Assembly: GCA_032051265.1 (NCBI GenBank)
Contig: DAMBYU010000006.1
Span: 186,001-250,000, forward strand
DNA length: 64,000 nt
Reading direction: 5' to 3'
From: Dryocola sp032051265
GTDB lineage: Bacteria; Pseudomonadota; Gammaproteobacteria; Enterobacterales; Enterobacteriaceae
The notes beneath the pieces are model-generated. The model searched no databases, was not told where the DNA came from, and was given only the letters and a program-made list of their open reading frames with translations. This document shows positions 8,210 through 16,894 of this stretch, in pieces. The translations under genes were made by a program, and so were the position numbers. Numbering within the stretch: position 1 is the stretch's first letter; every line of letters starts with the position of its first letter.

Positions 8210-8668
8210 TTAATGCGGATGGCTGCCGGCAAGATGGCCAGAAGAAATAACGGGAAGGACATCATCCGACTCATCTGCCTGCTCCAGTTCGCGCAAAATG
8301 CCACAGTCGCGCGTTGCACGGTTGGCGTTACAATGACTCTGCAGCTCGCACAACTGCGTTTCCAGCATATTAAGTTCACGAATACGGGCCTGTACATGAA
8401 GAAGGTGCTCGTTTATCAGGTCGTTAACCATACCGCAATCTGCATCAGGCTGACTGCGTGCCTGCAGCAGCACCCGGATTTCTTCATGGGTCATATCCAG
8501 CGCCCGACAGCGGCGGATAAACATCAGTCTTTCCAGATGGGCACTGTCATAGTGACGGTAGTTATTTGCCTGGTCACGTAATGCTGCCTGCAGCAGCCCC
8601 TCACGCTCATAATAACGCACCGTCTCTACCGGACAGCCTGCCTGCCGGGCCAGTTCGCCAATTTTCAT
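8210..8668 (-). CDS. cadR: CadR/PbrR-type MerR-family metal sensor
   Basis: This 152-residue MerR-family activator has the winged helix MKIGELARQAGCPVETVRYY at its N-terminus, then a dimerisation helix. Its metal-site cysteines lie in the pattern DADCGM, then HCNANRATRDCGIL, which is typical of Cd/Pb/Zn sensors CadR and PbrR. The C-terminus has a short His-containing tail (SGHLAGSHPH). The start at 8668 has AAGGA upstream and matches the family; an upstream in-frame ATG at 8686 would overlap the promoter. It is divergent from the P-type ATPase and should activate it by untwisting the long-spacer promoter between them. Confidence 0.9.
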   Translation of the reverse strand: MKIGELARQAGCPVETVRYYEREGLLQAALRDQANNYRHYDSAHLERLMFIRRCRALDMTHEEIRVLLQARSQPDADCGMVNDLINEHLLHVQARIRELNMLETQLCELQSHCNANRATRDCGILRELEQADESDDVLPVISSGHLAGSHPH

Positions 8669-8686
8669 AACTTTTTCCTTGTACAC

Positions 8687-8717
8687 TTGACCCTGTAGTT
8701 ACTTCAGGGTCTTTAAT
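8687..8717 (+). promoter_or_regulatory. CadR/PbrR operator within the cadA promoter
   Basis: The -35 TTGACC (8687-8692) and -10 TTTAAT (8712-8717) are 19 bp apart, the stretched spacing of MerR-activated promoters. Between them is the dyad ACCCTGTAGT-T-ACTTCAGGGT (8690-8710), with 9 of 10 positions paired, close to known PbrR and CadR sites. Confidence 0.87.
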
Positions 8718-8747
8718 GCCAGTATATGCTATGAACGAGATAAAAAC

Positions 8748-11378
8748 ATGAGTGACTGCTGTAGTAATAACAAGTGCGGTTCTGCCGCGTCCGGAGAGCG
8801 GACATCCGTCAGCTATACCTCTGCTGCCACGGCAGACGCCTCCGGAAAAACTTCGCAAAAAATGGCTGATGCCTCACCGGACTGTTGTAGTGCCGGAAGC
8901 TGCTGTTCATCGGAGAGTCTGAGTCAGCCTTCCGGGCCAGTGGCAGAACGCGACGGGAGCGATAGCGTTCAGACACGTCTGCGCATCGTGCAGATGGACT
9001 GCCCGACGGAAGAGACGTTGCTTCGTAAAAAACTCACAAAACTGTCTGACGTCAGTGAGCTTGAATTCAATCTGATGCAGAGGGTACTTACCGTGACCCA
9101 CTCGCCGCAGGCACTGGAGCCGGTACTACAGGCGGTGCGCTCTCTGGGTTTTGACCCGGAACTGGCTGATAAAGTCACCCGGCCTGCCGGCATCAGTTGT
9201 TCAGGCAGCAAAGCGGAAAGCGCCTGCGGTTCCTGCTGCGCACCTGCGGCTGTCACTTCCGGTGAGCTGCAGGCACAGCAGTTGACCGCTGACGGAGTGC
9301 GTACCAGCATCCGCATCAGGCAGATGGACTGCCCGGTAGAAGAGGGCATGATCCGTAAAAAGCTGGACGGTATGTCGGCCGTTAAGGAGCTGGATTTTAA
9401 CCTTATGCAGCGCGTTCTGACGGTCGTTCATGCACCGGGTACGCTGGAGCCGGTTCTGGCCGCCATTCGTTCGCTGGGCTTTGAACCTGAGCTCTCTGAC
9501 AGCAGCGGGCGGCACGCGGCTACTGAGGAAAAGAAAAATCCCTGGTGGCCGCTGGCACTGGCCGGCGTTGCGGCAGCGGCCGCCGAAGCTATGCACTGGA
9601 CAGGCATGCCGGAATGGCTGGAAGCAGTTCTGGCCCTGGCCGCTGTTGGTGCCTGCGGCCTGTCTACCTACAAAAAGGGCTGGATTGCGCTGCGTAACGG
9701 CAATCTGAATATTAACGCCCTGATGAGCATTGCTGTAACCGGGGCGCTGGCGCTCGGGCAGTGGCCGGAAGCCGCCATGGTAATGGTGCTGTTCACGATC
9801 GCGGAACTGATTGAGGCGAAGTCTCTTGACCGCGCCCGCAATGCTATTGGCTCCCTGATGACGCTGACGCCTGAAACAGCCACGATTCAGCAGCCGGACG
9901 GTTCCTGGACAGTGGCAGATGCCAGATCTGTACCCCTTGACAGCGTGGTCCGGGTAAAACCGGGTGAGCGTATCGCCCTTGACGGCAGGGTTGTCCGAGG
10001 CAGGACCAGCATCAATCAGGCACCCATTACCGGCGAAAGCCTGCCGATCGAAAAAGGAGAAGGCGATCCGGTTTTCGCCGGGACGGTTAACGGCTCCGGT
10101 GGTTTTGAATACCGGGTAACGGCTGCTGCCGGAAATACTACACTCGCACGCATCATTCATGCCGTGGAGGAGGCCCAGGGGGCAAAAGCCTCTTCGCAAC
10201 GCTTTGTTGACCGCTTTGCACAGGTTTATACCCCCGTGGTGTTTGCAATCGCGGTTGCGGTTGCCATCCTCCCGCCACTGATGGCAGGTGAAAGCTGGCA
10301 CGAGTGGGTTTATAAGGCGCTTGTCATGCTGGTTATCGCCTGCCCCTGCGCGCTCGTCATTTCCACGCCAGTAACTATCGTCAGCGGCCTGACGGCGGCA
10401 GCCCGCCGGGGGATCCTGATTAAAGGTGGCATTTATCTTGAAGAGGGCAGAAAACTGAAATGGCTGGCGCTCGACAAAACTGGCACGCTGACGCACGGTA
10501 AACCTGTACAAACGGATGTGATTATCTATACCTGGGTTGCCGAAGATGAAGGCCGCAGACTGGCTGCGAGTCTGGCGGGTTACTCCGATCATCCGGTTTC
10601 GCAGGCCGTGACGGCAGCATTAGAGGGTTCGCAGCGTTATGACGTTGAGCGCTTTGAAGCTCTGCCGGGCCGCGGGGTGCGGGGTGTCATCAATGACAGA
10701 ACCTACAGCCTCGGGAATCTGAGACTGGCTGAAGAAACGAGCAGCTGCCCGGAGACTGTCAGGGCGACGCTCAGGGAACTGGAGTCCGCTGGTAAAACGG
10801 TCATCCTGCTCTGTGACAGTCATCAGGTACTCGGGCTGTTTGCAGTGGCAGATACAGTCAAAGAAAGCAGTCGCGAAGCGGTGAGCCAGCTGCACGGTCT
10901 GGACGTCCGGACACTCATGCTGACCGGAGACAATTCGAGTACAGCGCAGGCCATTGCCGTTCAGGTCGGTATCGATGAAGCCCGGGGTAACCAGTTGCCT
11001 GAGGACAAACTGCGCGCCATTGAAACACTTACGGCTCAGGGTACCACTGGCATGGTAGGCGACGGCATCAATGATGCGCCGGCGCTGGCTCGCGCCGATA
11101 TCGGCTTTGCTATGGGCGCGATGGGCACCGATACCGCCATCGAAACCGCTGATGTTGCCCTGATGGACGATGACTTACGTAAAATCCCTGCCTTTGTCCG
11201 GCTTTCAAAACAGACTTACAGCATTCTGGTTCAGAACATCGTTATGGCAATTGGCATCAAAGCAATATTTCTGGCCCTGACCATTGCCGACATGGGAACC
11301 ATGTGGATGGCTGTATTTGCCGATGTGGGTGCAAGTCTGCTTGTTGTGGCAAACGGCCTGCGCCTGTTGCGTAAATAG
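8748..11378 (+). CDS. cadA: Zn/Cd/Pb-exporting P1B-type ATPase (CadA/ZntA family)
   Basis: This 876-residue inner-membrane pump uses ATP to expel divalent soft metals. The N-terminus is rich in cysteine pairs (residues 4-5, 46-47, 52-53, 163-164) and holds two heavy-metal domains at about 75-141 and 185-251. Both carry QMDCP-x-EE in place of the usual GMxCxxC, as in Zn/Cd/Pb pumps. The core has TGES, the ACPCALVIS metal-site helix, the phosphorylation motif DKTGTLTHGKP and GDGINDAPALARAD. The CPC motif, MDCP domains and CadR-type regulator favour Cd/Zn/Pb over copper. Confidence 0.93.
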   Translation: MSDCCSNNKCGSAASGERTSVSYTSAATADASGKTSQKMADASPDCCSAGSCCSSESLSQPSGPVAERDGSDSVQTRLRIVQMDCPTEETLLRKKLTKLSDVSELEFNLMQRVLTVTHSPQALEPVLQAVRSLGFDPELADKVTRPAGISCSGSKAESACGSCCAPAAVTSGELQAQQLTADGVRTSIRIRQMDCPVEEGMIRKKLDGMSAVKELDFNLMQRVLTVVHAPGTLEPVLAAIRSLGFEPELSDSSGRHAATEEKKNPWWPLALAGVAAAAAEAMHWTGMPEWLEAVLALAAVGACGLSTYKKGWIALRNGNLNINALMSIAVTGALALGQWPEAAMVMVLFTIAELIEAKSLDRARNAIGSLMTLTPETATIQQPDGSWTVADARSVPLDSVVRVKPGERIALDGRVVRGRTSINQAPITGESLPIEKGEGDPVFAGTVNGSGGFEYRVTAAAGNTTLARIIHAVEEAQGAKASSQRFVDRFAQVYTPVVFAIAVAVAILPPLMAGESWHEWVYKALVMLVIACPCALVISTPVTIVSGLTAAARRGILIKGGIYLEEGRKLKWLALDKTGTLTHGKPVQTDVIIYTWVAEDEGRRLAASLAGYSDHPVSQAVTAALEGSQRYDVERFEALPGRGVRGVINDRTYSLGNLRLAEETSSCPETVRATLRELESAGKTVILLCDSHQVLGLFAVADTVKESSREAVSQLHGLDVRTLMLTGDNSSTAQAIAVQVGIDEARGNQLPEDKLRAIETLTAQGTTGMVGDGINDAPALARADIGFAMGAMGTDTAIETADVALMDDDLRKIPAFVRLSKQTYSILVQNIVMAIGIKAIFLALTIADMGTMWMAVFADVGASLLVVANGLRLLRK

Positions 11379-11390
11379 CTGGTTATTATG

Positions 11391-11415
11391 TTGCCCGCTG
11401 GCTAACGGCGGGCAA
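11391..11415 (+). terminator. Putative hairpin terminator after cadA
   Basis: TTGCCCGC and GCGGGCAA form an 8-bp stem 12 bases after the cadA stop. There is no clear T-tract, so termination may be weak. Confidence 0.5.
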
Positions 11416-11416
11416 C

Positions 11417-11440
11417 GTCTGCTTTTCGCTCATAACAGAC
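11417..11440 (+). repeat. Palindromic repeat copy 4, right edge of ars/cad island
   Basis: GTCTGCT-TTTCGCTCAT-AACAGAC is a diverged copy of the GTCCGCT-N10-AGCGGAC unit. Its loop differs from that of the copy at 8094-8121 by two bases. It lies right after the cadA hairpin. Confidence 0.55.
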
Positions 11441-11547
11441 ATTCAATCCCTTCAGAACGCACAACAAAACACAACCATCTCAACTCTGGCAAATCCAGCC
11501 CAGCCCCTTCCCTCAAGGAAAGGGGGTCTTTTAAACTCAACCCTGAG

Positions 11548-12078
11548 TTAATGAACCCCAGGCACCGGTTCGCCCTCGATCATCTTCAACCCACCCGCTA
11601 CCCGAACAAATCTCGGTGCTTTTAGATCTTCGGCCAGCACATAAATCAGCTCATACAGGATCGCGATCATCTGCTCTCTTTGATCCGGCAAATCCTGATG
11701 ATTCAGCAATACGATCGTTAATGCCGTGCAGTATTCGCACAGGGTTTCGGAATCTGTTGAAAGATAAGTTCGGTAGTCGCTGGTTTCGCTATCTTTTAGC
11801 GTCAGCTGTTCGATGAGATGATCCGGCAGCGGCGCTTTAAGCACGCTTTTTAATACTTCCAGCCCGGCAAGCAGGCGGCCGCACAGTGCCATGCATTCCG
11901 TGTGATTATCGTTTTCGATCAAACTATCTACGTACTGCTGGCAAATATCCAGTATCTGGAAGAGATCCATCGCCGCACCCTGCGGCTTTTTTAACAGGGT
12001 TGCGATGCTGTCCGCAAATGCGGGTTGTTGCGGGGTGATTTCAGGGCGAGCGGGTGTGTTACCATCGGCATTAGCCAT
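11548..12078 (-). CDS. Conserved-looking hypothetical protein, 176 aa
   Basis: I do not recognise this protein. It is soluble and acidic, with no signal peptide or membrane helix. The first 25 residues are proline-rich and likely disordered. The rest looks helical, with a cysteine-containing middle (HTECMALCGRLLAG; ETLCEYCTAL) and a C-terminus reading APRFVRVAGGLKMIEGEPVPG. A GAGAGG ribosome site lies about 10 bases before the ATG on the minus strand, and GC content matches the neighbours, so it looks like a real gene. It is transcribed toward the cad genes and is isolated. Confidence 0.65.
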   Translation of the reverse strand: MANADGNTPARPEITPQQPAFADSIATLLKKPQGAAMDLFQILDICQQYVDSLIENDNHTECMALCGRLLAGLEVLKSVLKAPLPDHLIEQLTLKDSETSDYRTYLSTDSETLCEYCTALTIVLLNHQDLPDQREQMIAILYELIYVLAEDLKAPRFVRVAGGLKMIEGEPVPGVH

Positions 12079-12192
12079 AGCTGTTACCTCTCTTAACGGT
12101 TGTGGTTAGCCCTCGTCTGGTGTTGCTGCACCTTTCGGGGGCGTTTCTTTTCAGGCCTGCACTGACCTGACTGGTTACTAAACACACTAATA

Positions 12193-12214
12193 CTACTGGC
12201 TAACTCACCAGTAG
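12193..12214. promoter_or_regulatory. Inverted repeat upstream of the hypothetical gene
   Basis: CTACTGG-N8-CCAGTAG is a perfect 7-bp dyad about 115 bases upstream of the start codon at 12078, between the divergent ends of this gene and ybbP. It could be an operator or a hairpin; nothing else identifies it. Confidence 0.3.
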
Positions 12215-12343
12215 ACCAGGTGAAAAATCAGGCAGATTTGCAGACTTCGAAGCGGCTCGCAGAGGGATGAAACGCTTTGGGGAATTTGCAGTTGGCAGGG
12301 CGGGCAGCAGAGGAGCCACCCGCCTTTCTTCACGGCCAGAACG

Positions 12344-14758
12344 TCAGGCAACAAACTGACGGAACAACGCTTTGCCTTTCAGCAGCCTGATCCCCAGCCA
12401 GCCGCCACAGGCTGAAAGCAGTAGCGCACCGGCTATCGGCAGGATAGCCCACAATCGCCAGTCGGGCTCCCAGGGGAAAGCAAACACTTTGGTTTGCAGC
12501 ACGCCTAATGCGGTTTCCGCACCGAGTGCCGCCACCAGGCCCGACACCAGCCCCAGCACGGCGAATTCGCACCACAAAGTGGTGCGCAGCAGCCTTTTCC
12601 CGGCGCCCAGAGTCCGGTAAACCACCAGTTCCTGATGGCGCTGACGCATGCCTACCTGCACCTGAGCCAGTAGCAGCAGAACGCCACAGGCGGTGACCAG
12701 CACCACCATCACTTCCAGCGCGCGGCTCACCTGCTCCAGCACCTGCCCCACCTGACGCAGGATGGCGCCAATATCCAGCAGGCTGACGGTCGGGAACTCC
12801 CGGTTTAGCTGCGTTAACAGGCCGTTCTTCCCTTCCCAGCGGAAGCTGGTGAGCCAGCTTTGCGGTTGATTATCCAGCGCGCCCGGCGGGAAGATAAAAT
12901 AGAAGTTAGGCCGCAGGCTTTCCCAGTCTACCTTGCGCAGGCTGGAGACTTTAGCCGAGAAGGCCTGGGTGTCGCCCATAAAGGTAACGCTATCGCCCAG
13001 CTTAATGTTCAGCCGTTTCGCCACGCCCTCATCCATTGATACTTCGCCCGCCTTCGGCGGCCAGCTTCCCGCAAGGATCGGGTTGTGCTCCGGCTTCTGG
13101 CTCTGCCAGGTCAGATTCAGCTCGCGGTTCAGCGCCTCGTCCGGATTCCCCTCGGTAGATTTGCCGTTTATCGCCGTCATGCGTACCCGCACAATCGGAT
13201 AGAAGGATTCCGGGATGATCTGATGCTCGGCTAAAAACGTTTTCACCGGCTGCACCTGCTCGGTTGCGATGTTCAGCAAAAAATAGTTCGGGCTTTCCGG
13301 CGGCAACTGTTGCTGCCAGCGGTCGAGCAAATCGCCGCGCAGCACCAGCAGCAGGGCCAGCAGCATAAACGACAGCGAGAAGGCCGCCAGCTGGCTTAAC
13401 GTTGCCCACGGCTGGCGCAGCAGGCGATTCACCGCCAGGCGCAGCGCGAGATTTTTTACCGTCAGCTTTTTAAGGAGTTTCAGCATGCCCCAGCCAACGA
13501 CGCCGCAAAGCGCCGCCAGCACGACGGTTCCCGCAAGCACCGCCCACAGCAGCGTGCTGCCGCCCATCAGCCATGCCAGCAGCAGCACAACGACGATGCT
13601 GATGACGGGCAGATAGATTTTCAGCGGCCAGACGTTAGCCACCGCGTCACGACGCAGGACACGCAGCGGCTGCGTCGCCAGCAGCAGGCGGTAAGGGCGC
13701 AGGCCAACCAGCAGGGAAATTACCACCATCGATCCTACCGCCCAGACCCAGGGCCACAGGCTCGCCGGTGGCAGCGCCGCTGGCAGCACCGGTTTTAACA
13801 GGCGCATCAGAACAGCTTCAAATACCATCCCGGCGGCACCGCCGGTAATAGCAGCAAGGGCCAGCACCATCAGCCACTGGCCGATAATCAGCTTACGCAG
13901 CGCCGCCCGCCCCGCCCCGAGCGTTTTCAGGATGGCGACTAAATCATAGCGGCTGCGGCAGTAGTGGTTCATCGCCACCGCAACAGCAGCCACCGCCAGC
14001 AGCAGTGTCAGCAGCGCGGAAAGCAGAAGAAATTGCTGTGAGCGTTCAAGGGATTTGCCCAGCGCGCCTTCGTCCTGCTCCATGCCGTACCAGCGCTGCT
14101 CCGGTTTCAGCTTCGGCAGCAGGTATTTTTCGTAAGCTTCAATCTGCTGTGGCGTGCCGCCAAATTTGTAGCGCCAGGAGATGCGGCTGCCTGGCTGCAC
14201 CGCCCCGGTTTTCTCAACGTCCGCCAGATTCATCATCAGCCGCGGCGCCATCTGGAAAGGATTGAAGCCGGAATCAGGCTCCTGCACCACTTCGCCCGCA
14301 ATGCGCAGCGTGGCATCGCCCACGTCCAGCGAATCCCCGACTTTCAGATTCAACAACGCCATCAAACGCGGCGCGAGCAGCACGCTGCCCGGCTCTGGTT
14401 TCAGGCCCGGCGGGCTGGTTTCCAGCTTGCCATACATCGGATAGATAGCGTCCACCGCTTTAACGCTCGCCAGCTGCGGCGTGTCGCCTGCGAAGGTCAT
14501 AGTGGCGAAGGTAAGCTGTTTGCCCACCTTCAGGCCATCTTTAAGCGCCTGGTTCAGCCACTCTTCCGGCACTTCGCGCGCGCTGCGCAGTGCGCGATCG
14601 CCCGCCATAAAATCGCGGCTTTGTTGATTCAGCCCCTGCTCCATACGGTCGCTGATATTGCCCAGCGCCAGCACACAGGCCACCGCCAGACTCAGGGCCA
14701 GCCAGACGATCAGCAGCGAAGGCGAGCGCCATTCGCGCCAGAACCAGCGGGCTATCAT
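12344..14758 (-). CDS. ybbP: YbbP, FtsX-like ABC transporter permease
   Basis: YbbP (804 aa) is the membrane subunit of a putative ABC transporter of the FtsX/MacB/LolC class. An N-terminal transmembrane helix (LLIVWLALSLAVACVLAL) is followed by a large periplasmic region, helix bundles around residues 250-450, a second periplasmic region, and terminal helices near 690-790. Length equals that of E. coli YbbP. The start at 14758 overlaps the ybbA stop (ATGA), so the pair is translationally coupled. The substrate is not known. In E. coli the rhsD element lies beyond this gene; here it is absent. Confidence 0.93.
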   Translation of the reverse strand: MIARWFWREWRSPSLLIVWLALSLAVACVLALGNISDRMEQGLNQQSRDFMAGDRALRSAREVPEEWLNQALKDGLKVGKQLTFATMTFAGDTPQLASVKAVDAIYPMYGKLETSPPGLKPEPGSVLLAPRLMALLNLKVGDSLDVGDATLRIAGEVVQEPDSGFNPFQMAPRLMMNLADVEKTGAVQPGSRISWRYKFGGTPQQIEAYEKYLLPKLKPEQRWYGMEQDEGALGKSLERSQQFLLLSALLTLLLAVAAVAVAMNHYCRSRYDLVAILKTLGAGRAALRKLIIGQWLMVLALAAITGGAAGMVFEAVLMRLLKPVLPAALPPASLWPWVWAVGSMVVISLLVGLRPYRLLLATQPLRVLRRDAVANVWPLKIYLPVISIVVVLLLAWLMGGSTLLWAVLAGTVVLAALCGVVGWGMLKLLKKLTVKNLALRLAVNRLLRQPWATLSQLAAFSLSFMLLALLLVLRGDLLDRWQQQLPPESPNYFLLNIATEQVQPVKTFLAEHQIIPESFYPIVRVRMTAINGKSTEGNPDEALNRELNLTWQSQKPEHNPILAGSWPPKAGEVSMDEGVAKRLNIKLGDSVTFMGDTQAFSAKVSSLRKVDWESLRPNFYFIFPPGALDNQPQSWLTSFRWEGKNGLLTQLNREFPTVSLLDIGAILRQVGQVLEQVSRALEVMVVLVTACGVLLLLAQVQVGMRQRHQELVVYRTLGAGKRLLRTTLWCEFAVLGLVSGLVAALGAETALGVLQTKVFAFPWEPDWRLWAILPIAGALLLSACGGWLGIRLLKGKALFRQFVA

Positions 14759-15441
14759 GCCTCCTCCCACAGTTTGCCTTCACGCAGGCGCAGACGGCGG
14801 TCACAGCGGGCGGCCAGCTGTTCATCGTGGGTGACGAGAATAAGCGTGGTGGCGAAGTCACGGTTAAGCGAGAAGAGTAAATCGGCGATGCGATCGCCGG
14901 TTTGCCTGTCCAGGTTGCCGGTTGGCTCATCGGCAAACAGCACGCCGGGTCGCCCGTTGAAGGCACGCGCCAGGGCAACGCGCTGTTGCTCGCCGCCGGA
15001 AAGCTGGGCCGGAAGGTGATCCAGACGCTTACCCAGCCCGAGCTGTTCGAGCAGGGCTTTCGCCTGAGCGCGGCTGGCAGCATCATTCTCACCGCGTAAG
15101 AGCGCTGGCAGCTCGACGTTTTCCATCGCATTTAAGGTTGGCACCAGCATGAAAGACTGGAATACGAAACCAACGTTTTTGGCTCGCAGCGCCGCACGCG
15201 CCTCTTCATCCATGTTGTGCAGCGGTTGCCCGCAGAGATGCACTTCGCCTTCGCTGCCATCGTCCAGCCCGGCCAGAATCGCCAGCAGCGTGGATTTTCC
15301 TGAGCCAGATTCACCGATTAACGCGATGGTCTGCGCCGGTTTGACAACCAGCTCAACTCCGGTAAGGATGGAGAGCCGATGTTCCCCCAGACCTACGGAC
15401 TTACTAAGATGATGAACTTCAACAATGTTTTCCGCTGGCAT
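14755..15441 (-). CDS. ybbA: YbbA, ABC transporter ATP-binding protein
   Basis: This 228-residue ATPase is the partner of YbbP. It has the Walker A motif GESGSGKST (near residue 42), the ABC signature LSGGEQQR, Walker B VLFADEPTGNLD and the H-loop THDEQ. It belongs to the LolD/MacB group of ATPases. Its 5' end overlaps the divergent tesA gene by 33 bases, so the promoter of each gene must lie inside the coding region of the other. Confidence 0.94.
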   Translation of the reverse strand: MPAENIVEVHHLSKSVGLGEHRLSILTGVELVVKPAQTIALIGESGSGKSTLLAILAGLDDGSEGEVHLCGQPLHNMDEEARAALRAKNVGFVFQSFMLVPTLNAMENVELPALLRGENDAASRAQAKALLEQLGLGKRLDHLPAQLSGGEQQRVALARAFNGRPGVLFADEPTGNLDRQTGDRIADLLFSLNRDFATTLILVTHDEQLAARCDRRLRLREGKLWEEA

Positions 15442-16038
15442 TTGCTCTTCCTGTTTCTGGCTTTGATGACCTTCCGCGCCGCCGCAGCGGACACGTTGTT
15501 AATTCTTGGTGATAGCCTGAGCGCTGGTTACCGCATGTCTGCCACCGCCGCCTGGCCTGCGCTGCTGGACTCGAAATGGCGTCAGCAGGATACCAGAGTG
15601 ATTAACGCCAGCATCAGCGGTGATACGGCAACGCAAGGGCTGGCACGTCTGCCTGCGTTGCTAAAACAGCACCAGCCGCGCTGGGTATTAATTGAACTGG
15701 GCGGTAACGACGGTCTGCGTGGTTTTCAGCCGCAGGCCATCGAAAAAAACCTGCGGCAGATAATCGACGACGTGAAAGCGGCAAACGCTCAGCCCCTGCT
15801 GATGCAAATACGTCTGCCGGCAAACTACGGTCGTCGGTATAATGAAGCCTTTAGCGCTATTTATCCGCAGCTTGCCAAAGAGTTCGATATTCCTCTGCTG
15901 CCCTTTTTTATGGAGGAGGTTTATCTGAAACCGCAATGGATGCAGGATGACGGCATCCATCCTAACAGCGATGCTCAGCCGTTTATCGCCGACTGGATGG
16001 CGACCCGTCTGGCTCCTTTAGTTAACCACGACTCATGA
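15409..16038 (+). CDS. tesA: TesA, periplasmic thioesterase I / lysophospholipase L1
   Basis: TesA is an SGNH-family hydrolase that cleaves acyl-CoA, lysophospholipid and some ester and peptide substrates in the periplasm. Residues 1-26 are a signal peptide ending in FRAAA before ADTLL. In the mature form, Ser10 lies in GDSLS, Asn73 in GGND, and Asp154 and His157 in DDGIHPN. The full length of 209 aa fits E. coli. The start MMNFNN at 15409 is preferred over an upstream ATG at 15379 because it begins the signal peptide. Confidence 0.95.
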   Translation: MMNFNNVFRWHLLFLFLALMTFRAAAADTLLILGDSLSAGYRMSATAAWPALLDSKWRQQDTRVINASISGDTATQGLARLPALLKQHQPRWVLIELGGNDGLRGFQPQAIEKNLRQIIDDVKAANAQPLLMQIRLPANYGRRYNEAFSAIYPQLAKEFDIPLLPFFMEEVYLKPQWMQDDGIHPNSDAQPFIADWMATRLAPLVNHDS

Positions 16039-16066
16039 ACAATCGGGGCACCCCTCGGGTAAAGTT

Positions 16067-16837
16067 ATGCAAAAATCTATCTTAATAACAGGCTGTTCCA
16101 GCGGTATTGGCCAAGCGTCCGCACAAGCATTACAGTCGCTTGGCTACCGCATTCTGGCCGCCTGTCGCAAACCCGAAGACGTCGAGCGCATGAACCAGGC
16201 CGGATTTACCGGCGTCCTGCTCGATCTCGACTCGCCGCAAAGCGTGGAGCGTGCGGCGGCGGAAGTCATCGCGCTGACCGGTAACCGTCTCTACGGGCTG
16301 TTTAACAACGGCGGCTACGGCGTTTATGGCCCGCTGCCAACCCTTTCCCGCGAACAGCTGGAACAGCAGTTTTCCACCAACTTTTTTGGCGCTCACCAGT
16401 TAACCATGCTGCTGCTGCCCGCCATGTTGCCGCACCGCGAAGGCCGCATCGTGATGACCAGCTCGGTGATGGGGCTTATCGCCACGCCCGGGCGTGGCGC
16501 CTATGCCGCCAGTAAATACGCGCTGGAAGCCTGGTCAGATACGTTGCGTATGGAGCTGCACCGCAGCGGCATTAAAGTCAGTTTGATAGAACCAGGACCG
16601 ATTCGCACAAAATTTACCGATAACGTAAATCAGACGCGTACCGACCAGCCCGTTGAAAATCCCGGCATCGCTGCACGCTTTACGCTTGGCCCGGAGGCGG
16701 TGGTTGAAAAAGTGCGCCATGCTTTTAACAGTCCGCGCCCAAAGCTACGCTACCCGGTAACGCTTGTTGCCCACGCGATGTCCTGGTTACGTCGCCTGCT
16801 GCCGGGCCGCGCGCTTGATAAAATTTTACGTGGTTGA
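16067..16837 (+). CDS. ybbO: YbbO, NADP-dependent short-chain dehydrogenase/reductase
   Basis: This 256-residue classical SDR has the dinucleotide motif GCSSGIG near residue 9, NNGGYG (the NNAG equivalent), and the catalytic Ser-Tyr-Lys set (TSSVMGL and YAASKYALE). The E. coli protein reduces medium- and long-chain aldehydes with NADPH. It starts 28 bases after the tesA stop and probably shares its transcript. Confidence 0.92.
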   Translation: MQKSILITGCSSGIGQASAQALQSLGYRILAACRKPEDVERMNQAGFTGVLLDLDSPQSVERAAAEVIALTGNRLYGLFNNGGYGVYGPLPTLSREQLEQQFSTNFFGAHQLTMLLLPAMLPHREGRIVMTSSVMGLIATPGRGAYAASKYALEAWSDTLRMELHRSGIKVSLIEPGPIRTKFTDNVNQTRTDQPVENPGIAARFTLGPEAVVEKVRHAFNSPRPKLRYPVTLVAHAMSWLRRLLPGRALDKILRG

Positions 16838-16894
16838 GTTGAAGAGAAGCCAGCCGCCCCCATGTAAAAACAAATTGTTATAAGAGAGTAAGCC

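Noticed and set aside
9201..10592. 463-codon open frame antisense to cadA
   Set aside because: It lies wholly inside a strongly supported P-type ATPase gene, has no ribosome site of note, and its translation is rich in Arg, Gly, Asn and His with no domain pattern. It is a GC-driven shadow.
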